Shown here piece by piece: positions 1 to 7,235 of a stretch of DNA of 23,071 nt. The notes under the pieces are model-generated. The model searched no databases. It was given only the letters and a program-made list of their open reading frames with translations, and was not told the origin of the DNA. Position 1 is the stretch's first letter. Each line of letters begins with the position of its first letter. Origin of the DNA: CAZGAH01 sp964523295 (GTDB lineage: Bacteria > Desulfobacterota > Desulfovibrionia > Desulfovibrionales > Desulfovibrionaceae). The position numbers were made by a program, and so were the translations under genes. Location of the stretch: assembly GCA_964523295.1 (NCBI GenBank), contig CAZGAH010000066.1, forward strand, positions 1 to 23,071, read 5' to 3'.

Positions 1-55
1 GCGTTGGCCCACTACCCCCTCAAGATAGCGTGTCTACCAGTTCCACCACTTCGGC
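1..55 (-). tRNA. leuU: tRNA-Leu(GAG), 5' part only (cut by window edge)
   Basis: Read on the minus strand, the segment starts with acceptor arm GCCGAAG followed by TG and a Leu-type D arm (GGTAGACACGC). An anticodon stem CTATC/GGTAG then encloses the 7-nt loop TTGAGGG, giving anticodon GAG for CUC/CUU leucine codons. The start of a long class II variable arm is visible before the window ends, which also fits tRNA-Leu. The 3' half lies outside the window. It sits 32 nt after the secG stop on the same strand, so co-transcription is likely. In E. coli leuU, tRNA-Leu(GAG), also follows secG, which supports the call. Confidence 0.87.
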
Positions 56-87
56 ACTGAGGAATAACGGAGGAGAAAATCATACAG

Positions 88-603
88 CTATTGTCCTTGC
101 GCCGGCGGTGAGGGTTGCGTCGTGGGGGACGCCTGATCCGGCGCTACGGGTTGAGCGGGCAAGGAGTCATCCGGCTTGGCCGCGGGTTGTGCTGCTTCCG
201 GAGCGGCCGGGGCTGTGGAGGCCGGCTGCTCGGGCGCGGCCGGGGCCGCGGCGTCGGGAGCGGTTTCCGGCGCCTGCTTCTCTTCGACGACAATGCCTTC
301 CGGCGTTACCGGAGCAACCGGCGCTGCCGGTACTTCCAGCGGTGCGTCCATGATGCTCGCTTCCCGCGCAGGTCCCTGGCTGGAGGAGATCATGGTATTA
401 TAGGCCAGCGACGTAATAATAAAAATAGTGGCGACAATGGTCGTCACCCTGGTCAACAGGCCACCGGCGCCGGTGCTGCCGAACAACGAGCTGCTGCCGC
501 CGCCGAAAATAACGCCCATGCCTTCTTTCCCCGATTGCAACAGCACGACGATGATCAGCACCACACAGACGATGATATGCAGGGTAAGGGTGAAGGTTTG
601 CAC
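88..603 (-). CDS. secG: Preprotein translocase subunit SecG with long Ala/Pro-rich tail
   Basis: SecG is the small inner-membrane subunit that helps SecYEG translocate proteins. The 171-aa product starts at a GTG (603-601) preceded by AAGGA about 10 nt upstream. The reading frame is open further upstream, but that part overlaps the intergenic DNA after tpiA and does not resemble SecG. Two membrane helices are visible (about residues 4-22 and 52-70). Between them lie the family motifs LLQSGKEGMG (21-30) and FGSTGA (41-46). E. coli SecG is 110 aa; here residues from about 85 to the end form a low-complexity Ala/Pro/Glu/Gln tail, a lineage-type extension of unknown role. The gene is last in the rimI-tpiA-secG series and is followed by tRNA-Leu(GAG). 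Confidence 0.95.
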   Translation of the reverse strand: MQTFTLTLHIIVCVVLIIVVLLQSGKEGMGVIFGGGSSSLFGSTGAGGLLTRVTTIVATIFIITSLAYNTMISSSQGPAREASIMDAPLEVPAAPVAPVTPEGIVVEEKQAPETAPDAAAPAAPEQPASTAPAAPEAAQPAAKPDDSLPAQPVAPDQASPTTQPSPPAQGQ

Positions 604-709
604 GGTTCTCTTTTCCTTATTCGCTACGGGCGCTGCTGAAGTGCAGCGTGTTCCTTCCAATCCGCGTCGCTTCCGGCCAGGAATGATCCTCTGAAAAGCA
701 CAGCCCGAA

Positions 710-1462
710 TCAGGCCAGGACAATCCGGCTGAAGCTGTCCGCTTGCAAAGAGGCACCTCCTACCAGGACTCCGTCGACATTGTCAAGCCTGATTATCTGT
801 TCGCAGTTGCCTGGATTGACGCTCCCGCCGTAAAGAATGCGTATCTCACTGCCCCTATTGGCAAAAATATCAACCAACATTTTTCGGACAAAGGCATGGG
901 CAGCGAGGATGTCCGGCGGGCCGGCGACCTTGCCCGTTCCGATTGCCCAGACCGGTTCATAGGCGACAGCCAGTCGTTCCGGGGACAGATCACGCGGGAT
1001 GTCTGCCAGTCCGGCACGCAGCTGCGCGTCGAGTATGGATTCCACCTGGCCGGCCTCGCGCTGATCAATCGTTTCGCCGACGCAGAGCACGATATTCAGG
1101 CCGGCCTGGAAGCCGAACGCGGTCTTCTGGCCGACGAATTCGTTCGATTCGCCCAGGATATGCCGACGTTCTGAATGGCCGGTCAGGGCGCAGGCACAGC
1201 CGAAGTCGAGCAGCATCCCAGGGCTGACTTCGCCGGTAAAGGCGCCTTCGGTCTTGGGATAAAAATTCTGCCCCCCGACGCTGAAGCCGGAGGCCCCCTG
1301 AAATGCCGCAGACACGGCGCCCAGGGCGGTGAACGGGGGGAAGACGAGCACCTCGCGATCCGCAGGCAGGGCGCCGACGGCCTTGAGCAGGTCCGCGGCC
1401 GTGCTCCTGGCCTGCTCCTGCGTCTTGTACATTTTCCAGTTGGCAGCCATCAGTTTTTTCAT
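710..1462 (-). CDS. tpiA: Triosephosphate isomerase
   Basis: The enzyme interconverts dihydroxyacetone phosphate and glyceraldehyde-3-phosphate in glycolysis and gluconeogenesis (cytoplasm). The 250-aa protein is the usual full TIM-barrel length. Catalytic residues are all visible: K10 in AANWKM, H96 in LTGHSERR and E169 in VAYEPVWAIGTGK, the last followed by the phosphate-loop glycines. The C-terminal phosphate motif YGGSVNPGN (211-219) and LVGGASL (233-239) are intact. The ATG start has a strong Shine-Dalgarno, GAGGAGGT, 5 nt upstream. The start overlaps the rimI stop in an ATGA configuration, so translation is probably coupled. secG follows 106 nt downstream on the same strand. Confidence 0.98.
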   Translation of the reverse strand: MKKLMAANWKMYKTQEQARSTAADLLKAVGALPADREVLVFPPFTALGAVSAAFQGASGFSVGGQNFYPKTEGAFTGEVSPGMLLDFGCACALTGHSERRHILGESNEFVGQKTAFGFQAGLNIVLCVGETIDQREAGQVESILDAQLRAGLADIPRDLSPERLAVAYEPVWAIGTGKVAGPPDILAAHAFVRKMLVDIFANRGSEIRILYGGSVNPGNCEQIIRLDNVDGVLVGGASLQADSFSRIVLA

Positions 1463-2025
1463 GCCTGACCTCCTCGTTTATCCGTTTCCACGCGCGCGGT
1501 TGCGATCGGGGATGCCGTTCGCTCGCCGGGCTCGGGGCACAATTCCAGGCTCATGACCAGGGCGTCTTCGCCATTGTCCGGGTAGTAGCCCTTGCGCAGG
1601 CCGACCTGTGCGAAGCCGAAACCGGCGTAGAGCGTCCGCGCGGCGATATTGCCCGCCCGCACCTCCAGCAACACCCTGCCTATGCCCATTTTTCGGGCGA
1701 GTTGCAAGACAAAGCCCAGCAAACGGCGCGCAAGTCCCTGTTTCCTGAGTCCGGTTTCCACGCCGATGTTCAGGATTTCCATTTCGTCGGCGACATGGTA
1801 GAAGGAGGCGTACGCGAGCAGCCGGCCGGAGGCTTTGAGGCCGACGATCGAGAATACCTGTTGATCGAGAGCCAGCGAGAACTGCTTTTCGTTCCACGGG
1901 CAGGTGAAGCACTGGCGCTCGAGGGCCAGCAAGTCCGACATGTCGCCGGCGTCGAGTCGGCAGAGTTCCGCCCGGGCGGTCAGATCGCCGGAAACCGGCA
2001 AGGATGCGCGATTGTTTCGAATCAT
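1459..2025 (-). CDS. rimI: Ribosomal protein S18-alanine N-acetyltransferase (GNAT family)
   Basis: RimI transfers acetyl from acetyl-CoA to the N-terminal alanine of ribosomal protein S18. The GNAT fold is clear: RKQGLARRLL matches the acetyl-CoA pyrophosphate-binding loop. LEVRAGN followed 12 residues later by LY reproduces the Glu/Tyr catalytic spacing of E. coli RimI (E103/Y115). The preceding DEMEILNIGV strand and the later RKGYYPDNGEDALVM segment are also typical. Two ATG starts are possible, at 2064 (201 aa) and 2025 (188 aa), and neither has a good Shine-Dalgarno. The shorter one is preferred because it is closer to the family N-terminus. A tail of about 26 residues extends beyond the usual end. 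The stop overlaps the tpiA start by 4 nt. A Nudix-family gene diverges upstream. Confidence 0.9.
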   Translation of the reverse strand: MIRNNRASLPVSGDLTARAELCRLDAGDMSDLLALERQCFTCPWNEKQFSLALDQQVFSIVGLKASGRLLAYASFYHVADEMEILNIGVETGLRKQGLARRLLGFVLQLARKMGIGRVLLEVRAGNIAARTLYAGFGFAQVGLRKGYYPDNGEDALVMSLELCPEPGERTASPIATARVETDKRGGQA

Positions 2026-2115
2026 CGGAGGCGCAGAGCGGAGAGTTAACGCGTACGGGAGCATCCGCGGGCACGATCCCGCGCGGGTGCGATCCGTAGG
2101 CCGGGCCTAGCGCGT

Positions 2116-2679
2116 ATGGGAAAAAAACGCAAACCATTCCCCAGCGACGAAGCCGGCGTCGAATACGTTGAGGTCACGGACCAGTCCAACCGCCCTCTCG
2201 CGGTTCTGTCGCATGGCGAGGCGCACCGTCAGGGATTGCGGCATCGCTCCGTACTGGCGCTGCTGTACGACCGCGAGCACAAGCTCTTACTGAAGCGCAG
2301 AGACAGCCAGGAAGCGCTGTATCCCAGCCGTTGGGACATCCCGGCCTCCGGGCCTGTCAAACCAGGCGAATCGGCAGAAGAGGCCGTGTGTCGGGAATTG
2401 GACCTGCGGCTGGACATAAAATCCCCGGTGCTCAAACGCCGTTGCGAAATAGCGGCGAGCCCGGAGACCGGATTCGAGTTCGTGACGATCTTTTACGCGT
2501 TCGGGCTGATCGAGCGGCCGGGGTTCGCCGCGGCGCACTGCGAAGACGGGCTGTTCGTGAACCAGGAGGAACTGCGTTTCCTGGTGGAGCGTTTTCGCGA
2601 TCAGCTGGCGCCCGGCGTGGTGTTTCTGTGTGAAAAAGAGCTGATCTATCCTGCCAGGCCCGCCCTGGCCGTTATCTGA
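2116..2679 (+). CDS. Nudix hydrolase-family protein with a degenerate Nudix box
   Basis: The 187-aa product has the Nudix fold of the isopentenyl-diphosphate-isomerase-like branch: SVLALLYDREHKLLLKRR (45-62), then WDIPASG (73-79). The Nudix box (canonical Gx5Ex7REUxEExGU) begins correctly with G79, E85 and R93-E94-L95. The next positions read D-L-R-L-D, so the EE pair that normally binds metal is replaced by Leu97-Arg98, and the later Gly by Asp100. Family knowledge says this pair is important for hydrolysis of nucleoside-diphosphate-linked substrates. The protein may therefore be inactive, have another metal arrangement, or bind rather than cut its ligand. The start is the first ATG after the divergent rimI gene and has only a weak Shine-Dalgarno. 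The 3' end overlaps the convergent inositol-phosphatase gene by 8 nt. The substrate cannot be inferred. Confidence 0.83.
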   Translation: MGKKRKPFPSDEAGVEYVEVTDQSNRPLAVLSHGEAHRQGLRHRSVLALLYDREHKLLLKRRDSQEALYPSRWDIPASGPVKPGESAEEAVCRELDLRLDIKSPVLKRRCEIAASPETGFEFVTIFYAFGLIERPGFAAAHCEDGLFVNQEELRFLVERFRDQLAPGVVFLCEKELIYPARPALAVI

Positions 2680-3472
2680 AATCCCAGGCCCGGAGCAGCA
2701 TGGCGCTGAACGGGTCGTGGAGCAGGCCGTTGGAGGCCAGCACCGACGGGGCGCCGGGTTCGTAGGGGGTGTTGTCGAAGCGGCTGACCCGGCCGCCGGC
2801 CTCTTCCACCAGCAGCCAGCCCGCGGCCGTATCCCAGGGCTTCAACGTCGCCTCATAAAAGACATCGAACACGCCGCAGGCCACGTAGGCGAGATCGAGC
2901 GCGGCCGATCCGCAGCGGCGGACACCGCGGCAGTTCCTGATCGTAGCGCCCATCCAGGCCAGGACGGCGTCGGCATATTCCTCGATTTCGTACGGAAATC
3001 CCGTTGCCGCCAGGCAGTTCTTCATCTCCCCGGTCCGGGAAACGGCGATGGGCGAGGCGTTGCGGAATGCGCCCTCGCCGCGCACGCCCCAAAACAGGTC
3101 GTCCTGGATGGGATTGTAGACAATGCCAGCGACAACGCGGTCAACGGACCACAAACCAACAGACACGGCGATGAAGGGCAATCCGTGGGCAAAATTGGTG
3201 GTGCCGTCCACGGGATCGACAATCCAGGCCAGCTCGGGAAGGGGTTGCCGGCCGGTGGTCTCTTCGCCGATGAATCCGGCCTGCGGAAGGATCGCCTGCA
3301 ATCGCTGCCGCAGAAACTGCTCCACGGCCACGTCGGTTTCGGTCACCAGCTCAATGGCGCTCTTGAAGTCGATGCGTCGGGGCCTGGACCAATGATCCCG
3401 TATAATATCACCCGCATCGCGCACGGCATCCAGGGCGCTGGCGCACGCGCCGCTCACATCGCACGAGGTCAT
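2672..3472 (-). CDS. Inositol monophosphatase family protein (SuhB-like)
   Basis: This 266-aa protein is a metal-dependent sugar-phosphate phosphatase of the IMPase/FBPase superfamily. The metal and catalytic motifs are complete: GEE at 69-71, WIVDPVDGTTNF at 83-94 (D86, D89, T91), GSAALDLAYVACG at 188-200 and WDTAAG at 213-218 (D214). These residues coordinate two or three Mg2+ ions in the family. The likely substrate is inositol-1-phosphate or a similar phosphate monoester; the sequence does not distinguish SuhB from CysQ-like or other branches, although its length fits SuhB. The ATG has AGGAG about 6 nt upstream. It follows the GAF-domain gene by 60 nt on the same strand, so the two may share a transcript. 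Its 3' end overlaps the convergent Nudix gene. Confidence 0.93.
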   Translation of the reverse strand: MTSCDVSGACASALDAVRDAGDIIRDHWSRPRRIDFKSAIELVTETDVAVEQFLRQRLQAILPQAGFIGEETTGRQPLPELAWIVDPVDGTTNFAHGLPFIAVSVGLWSVDRVVAGIVYNPIQDDLFWGVRGEGAFRNASPIAVSRTGEMKNCLAATGFPYEIEEYADAVLAWMGATIRNCRGVRRCGSAALDLAYVACGVFDVFYEATLKPWDTAAGWLLVEEAGGRVSRFDNTPYEPGAPSVLASNGLLHDPFSAMLLRAWDFR

Positions 3473-3532
3473 GGTTTCTCCTGATGCTGGTCGAAGACGT
3501 TGTTCGCCGGTTCAGCCCTGTCGCGCGTCCGC

Positions 3533-4525
3533 TCAGGTCTCCCGGGATTCCTGAAGGCGTTTTTGCAAGGCGTGGAGCTGACTTTTCAGATGCAGGTTTT
3601 CCAGAAACATTTCCAGATGCCCCGCGGCGAACTGGGCGAAGAGCTTGACCGGTTCGGAAATCACCTGCGGCTGTTCATGGGCGAATCCAAGCACTCCGCG
3701 GGTCCGGCGGGAAAAATGCAACGGGGCGAGCATCAGGCTCTTGAATGCGGGCGTCTGGGCAGGTCCGCCAAAAAGGGGAGCGCTGGCGGATTCGGAGTCC
3801 TTGTCGCCGACAAAGACCGGGGTGTTGTTCTTGAAAACCCAGCCGATGAGCCCGCCGGTCAGGTCGAAGCGTATAGTGGTATTGTCGCCGGGAAAAATGG
3901 GGCGGTTGAGTCCTTCGATAAAAAAATGTTTGCCACGCTCGTCGCGTGCGGCGAAAAAGCAGTAGTCGAAGCCGGACGTCTGGCCAAGAAGCACCAGAAA
4001 GTTCTCGAGAAATGCCGACCAGCGGGTAAGGCGTTTGCTCAGACCGAGGATGTGCTGTAACGAGAGGTAGAAATGGGATTCGATGCGGCTTTTTTCCGCA
4101 GTGGCGAGCCTGAGATAGAGATCATAGGTCAGGTCGGCAAAGAGATGGAGAATCTTTTGATCTTTTTCGCTGAAGGAAAAGGTCCGCTTGCTGTCCAGGC
4201 AGATGACGCCGGCGCCGCTCTTGAGCGGGCAGCCCATGAAGGCCTTGATGTTGGATTCGCCGCCGGCGAGATAGTACTCGAGCCGGCCACGCTTCTGGTC
4301 GAAATTGTTGAGCAGCAGCGGCTGGCCATTGTCGATGATCCGGCCAACGATGCCCTTGCCGCCGATAACCACGCTGTTCATGTCCACAAAATCGCCAAGG
4401 CTGAACCGCGCGGCAAGCCGGTAGCTGTTGTCCTCGTCGCTCTGCAAAAAAAGAACCGTCGAATACGCATCGAAAACGCTACAGATCACGGCGAGGATTC
4501 GATCAAAAAAAGTGCTTTGTTCCAT
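3533..4525 (-). CDS. Tandem GAF-domain protein
   Basis: The product, about 330 aa, contains two GAF-like sensory modules and no obvious output domain. The first covers roughly the N-terminal half, with FLQSDEDNSYRLAARFSLG, the GKGIVGRIIDNGQPLLL turn and GVICLDSKRTFSFSEKD. The second lies in the C-terminal half (GLIGWVFKNNTPVFV, then SLMLAPLHF and GVLGFAHE). It ends in a short amphipathic coiled coil. GAF domains bind small ligands or mediate dimers, so a signalling or scaffold role is likely; the ligand is unknown. The frame is open to a TTG at 4642, but a good promoter lies inside that extension (4618-4589), so the ATG at 4525 is preferred despite a weak Shine-Dalgarno. The inositol-phosphatase gene follows 60 nt downstream. 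Confidence 0.82.
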   Translation of the reverse strand: MEQSTFFDRILAVICSVFDAYSTVLFLQSDEDNSYRLAARFSLGDFVDMNSVVIGGKGIVGRIIDNGQPLLLNNFDQKRGRLEYYLAGGESNIKAFMGCPLKSGAGVICLDSKRTFSFSEKDQKILHLFADLTYDLYLRLATAEKSRIESHFYLSLQHILGLSKRLTRWSAFLENFLVLLGQTSGFDYCFFAARDERGKHFFIEGLNRPIFPGDNTTIRFDLTGGLIGWVFKNNTPVFVGDKDSESASAPLFGGPAQTPAFKSLMLAPLHFSRRTRGVLGFAHEQPQVISEPVKLFAQFAAGHLEMFLENLHLKSQLHALQKRLQESRET

Positions 4526-4588
4526 AAGCGAGGCTGGATGTGGTAGAAGGTGACCCCCGGAACGGACGGCTTCAGCATGCCCGTCCGG

Positions 4589-4618
4589 ACCATAGGAGAA
4601 AGGAAAAGACCCTGTCAA
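4589..4618 (-). promoter_or_regulatory. Probable sigma-70 promoter for the GAF gene
   Basis: On the minus strand a perfect -35 TTGACA (4618-4613) is followed after 18 nt by TATGGT (4594-4589), a fair -10. Transcription would start near 4582, about 57 nt before the preferred ATG at 4525. This supports the shorter GAF protein over the TTG-initiated form. Confidence 0.55.
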
Positions 4619-4642
4619 TACAATACTCGGGGTGATGCCCAA

Positions 4643-4899
4643 ATGGGATTTCTCTGCAAAAAGCCCAGAAACTTTCTGACTTCAATTATAAAATACTGTT
4701 GACAGATAAACAATAAATCAAAGCACTTCTCGCTGCACAATGAAATTTTCGATTCTTTATTTTACCCAAGCAAAGCACAAGAGACATAATGAGTTTGCAC
4801 AAGGCCTCTCTGTGAAATGGCAGAATCCATCAAGTCGACAATTAATAACCGCTTTATAAAATAATTATTTCCGCCCTATCTAATTTAAAAAATTCCAAA
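4643..4899. other. AT-rich spacer, no gene found
   Basis: This stretch is visibly poorer in G and C than the genes on either side, with many A and T runs. I see no open frame with a plausible Shine-Dalgarno, no convincing terminator and no RNA gene. A TTGACA hexamer near 4698 has no matching -10. It joins the GAF promoter region to the transposase remnant and may be old flanking or insertion-derived DNA. Confidence 0.5.
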
Positions 4900-6446
4900 G
4901 CTGCTTTCGGCTTATACTGGCAGGCGAACTAAAGATTTTCAGTCCATGCTCGGGCTTTTTGTACTTCAGACTCTCTTCGACTTGACGAACGAGGAGGGAA
5001 TTGAGGCGTTCACCTTCCATGAAACGTTTCGTTTTACCCTCGACCTTGACCGTGACGACTGTCAGGCCCCGCGTACATGGTATTATTATTACCATGCAAG
5101 GCGACTCGGCGCCGGCGAGGAGGTCTTTGCCAACGTGCGTGATCACGTCGCAAAGTTGACAAATATCAATGAGAAGATACAGCGCAAAGACTCAACCGTG
5201 GACAAAACACAGCTGAATTATATGACCAGACTGGAGCTGTTTCGCAGTGCAACAGAAAAATTTCTGCCCGAACTTAAGGAGAAGCATCTGATCATTTTCG
5301 GTCGTTTTCCCCAGAAAACGCGCGATAAATTCCTGCCCGAAAACGAGTCGGCGACCTGGTTCGCCAAGGCCAGGTCGAGTCGGTATGCTCATCTTCAGAT
5401 CGAGGCTTCCAATGATATTATCAGCTGATCGAACGCTTCTGCGAACACCCGGCTGTTTCCAGGCCGTAAAGCTTCGGCTTGCTCTGCCGGCTGGCTAAGG
5501 AGCAAATTCCGGACAACGGCGAGACCGTTGTCGTCGCGTTCGCTGGGGAGCAGATAGGCAGCGCCCCCTGCAACACGCATGATCCGGGCGCGCGTTACGG
5601 CGGTGACCGGGAGGAGGTCGGGTCTCACGGGCAGCCGATGGAGACATGCGCACCAGATAATAGCGTGGACAACCCCAAAATTTTACTCACGACGAAGTCA
5701 ATCTGGCGAACACCGCGGACGTCCGAGCCGTCGCCCCGGACATCGAGCGGCTGGAAAAAGCCGGCCTGAAGCCGAAAATCATGCTGACCGACAACGGCTA
5801 CGATAACGATGAAAACGTCCAGGAACTCAAGGAGCGCGAAGTCGTGCGTATCTGTCCACCCACTGGCGACGCGCAGGATGGGTTCGGATTCGCTGACTTC
5901 ACCATCGACGATAGCGCCGCGTGCATCCTCAAATGCCCCATAGGTCGCAAATGCTCAAAAAGTGTTGTGAAAGACGACAAGCAGCAAACGATCAGCCACT
6001 TTGATGTCGAACGCTGTCGGAACTTCCCTCACGCACCCGACTGCCCGTTTTCGATCTCAAAGCGCAAAGCCAGGCTGGTCTGGGAATGGAAGCGCCCCCG
6101 AATCGAATTGCGACGAATGGCCTTTGTCGATGACCAGGACATGCTGCATTTCTATTGTCAACGGTCCGGCGGCGAGGCCACTTTTTTGCTTCTCAAGGGT
6201 CGGATGGGACTCGAACGTATTCACCGTCGGAGCTTTGCTCAAACCAAACTCGGCGTTGTGATGCCTCCAACAGCTCTGAATATCCTGCTGGCGCACCAAT
6301 GGCTCCGCCGGCAGGGCGGAAACGGAGCTGCAACGCCAGGAGACAACGCTAATAGTGCCCCGCCAACATATTTTTTTCGGTTTTGTTACGTAATCGCGAA
6401 CTCCAGGCCCCAATTTTCGCACCGTCTTGACAAACTCGCTCCCTGA
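4900..6446 (+). pseudogene. Degraded DDE transposase (IS1182-like), frameshifted
   Basis: Three segments of one transposase are recognisable in different frames. Segment one (about 4916-5428) contains the N-terminal signature LGLFVLQTLFDLTNEEGIEAF, typical of IS1182-type and related transposases, and ends at a TGA. Segment two (about 5423-5560) continues in other frames with LIERFCEHPAVSR and LLCRLAKEQIPDNGE, including a TAA. Segment three (about 5675-6446) holds LTDNGYDNDENV (a DDE aspartate region), a Cys/His-rich stretch (CPIGRKCSKS), and RSGGEATFLLLKGRMGLERI, which carries the last catalytic Glu. Parts between segments two and three seem to be missing. No clean inverted repeats or target duplication were found. 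The element is inactive. Family assignment is from memory of the signature and is moderately sure. Confidence 0.75.
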
Positions 6447-6524
6447 GAGTGGAGAGTGGCCGCCTTCGGGATGGGGGGGGGTACAGGATAATCAGATGAA
6501 ATGCCCCTGTTCGTCATTCGATCG

Positions 6525-6553
6525 TTGACATGCGCCCCAATGCTGACTAGAAT
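6525..6553 (+). promoter_or_regulatory. Strong sigma-70-type promoter for the CheY-like gene
   Basis: A perfect -35 TTGACA (6525-6530) is separated by exactly 17 nt from TAGAAT (6548-6553), which matches 5 of 6 -10 consensus bases. The predicted start near 6560 leaves an 80-nt leader before the ATG at 6639. The position rules out the in-frame ATG at 6501 as the real start. Confidence 0.75.
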
Positions 6554-6638
6554 CGATAAATTCCAGTGGCATGTTACTGATGTTTACTCTTATCCTGCTG
6601 AAACCGCGCCTTGCCGTACGAGCAGGGGGGGGGCGCTG

Positions 6639-7073
6639 ATGTCTGTGTTCTGCAGCGAGCTGTCCAAAGAGCTGACCTTTCTCGTTGTGGACGATTCGCA
6701 CAGCATGCGCCGGATTATTACCCGGACCTTGCGGGATATGCCCGTGGGAGACGTTCTCGAGGCTGAGGACGCCTTTCAAGCAATGGACATCATGCAGTTC
6801 AAACGCGTCGATTTCATTCTCTGCGATTGGAATATGCCGGGGAAAAAGGGGATCGATTTCCTCAGGGAGCTGCGCGGCATGGAACAGTTCAAGGAGGTCC
6901 CTTTCCTTATGGTCTCCGCTGAATCCCGCGCCGCTGACATTGTCGAGGCCATTCGCTGCGGCGTCAGCAACTACCTGCCCAAGCCCTTTACTCCGGATAT
7001 CCTCAAGCGCAAAATCGAGGCCATTCTGCGGATGCGCAACATTTCGTGTATCCCCGACGCAAACGATGAATGA
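6639..7073 (+). CDS. Single-domain response regulator (CheY-like)
   Basis: The 144-aa protein is almost only a receiver domain. The phosphorylation site is complete: acidic pair D18-D19 in VVDDSHSMRRII, phospho-acceptor D63 in LCDWNMPG, Ser93 at the Thr switch position and K115 in YLPKPF. It resembles CheY proteins and may act by protein-protein contact at the flagellar motor or on a kinase, but no chemotaxis genes are nearby. The start at 6639 is chosen because a strong promoter lies at 6525-6553. The Shine-Dalgarno is unusual: a run of nine G (6625-6633) ends 5 nt before the ATG. The transposase remnant lies upstream and the PEP carboxykinase-like gene 162 nt downstream. Confidence 0.92.
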   Translation: MSVFCSELSKELTFLVVDDSHSMRRIITRTLRDMPVGDVLEAEDAFQAMDIMQFKRVDFILCDWNMPGKKGIDFLRELRGMEQFKEVPFLMVSAESRAADIVEAIRCGVSNYLPKPFTPDILKRKIEAILRMRNISCIPDANDE

Positions 7074-7235
7074 TTTCGCTGCCGAAAACGCGAGTTCATC
7101 GGATTGCCGCTCCATCTGATCCACATAAATACGATACGCCCCGGGCGGTTTACTTTGCGGCTGTTTCGAGATAGCCCGCTTCGAGCGTAGTCGCTGCCCC
7201 GCTGTTCCCCTGTTATCGAGACCAAAGGAGTCTGC

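Noticed and set aside
2077..2087. CCCGCGCGGG palindrome between rimI and the Nudix gene as an operator
   Set aside because: Short GC palindromes are common in this GC-rich DNA and there is no second copy or linked promoter.
4526..4642. TTG-initiated longer form of the GAF protein
   Set aside because: A promoter lies within it and the extra residues do not look like a domain.
4880..5146. 88-codon minus-strand frame
   Set aside because: It lies opposite the recognisable N-terminal transposase segment and has no family features.
6501..6638. Upstream in-frame start for the CheY-like protein
   Set aside because: A near-consensus promoter lies inside this stretch and the added residues do not resemble a receiver domain.
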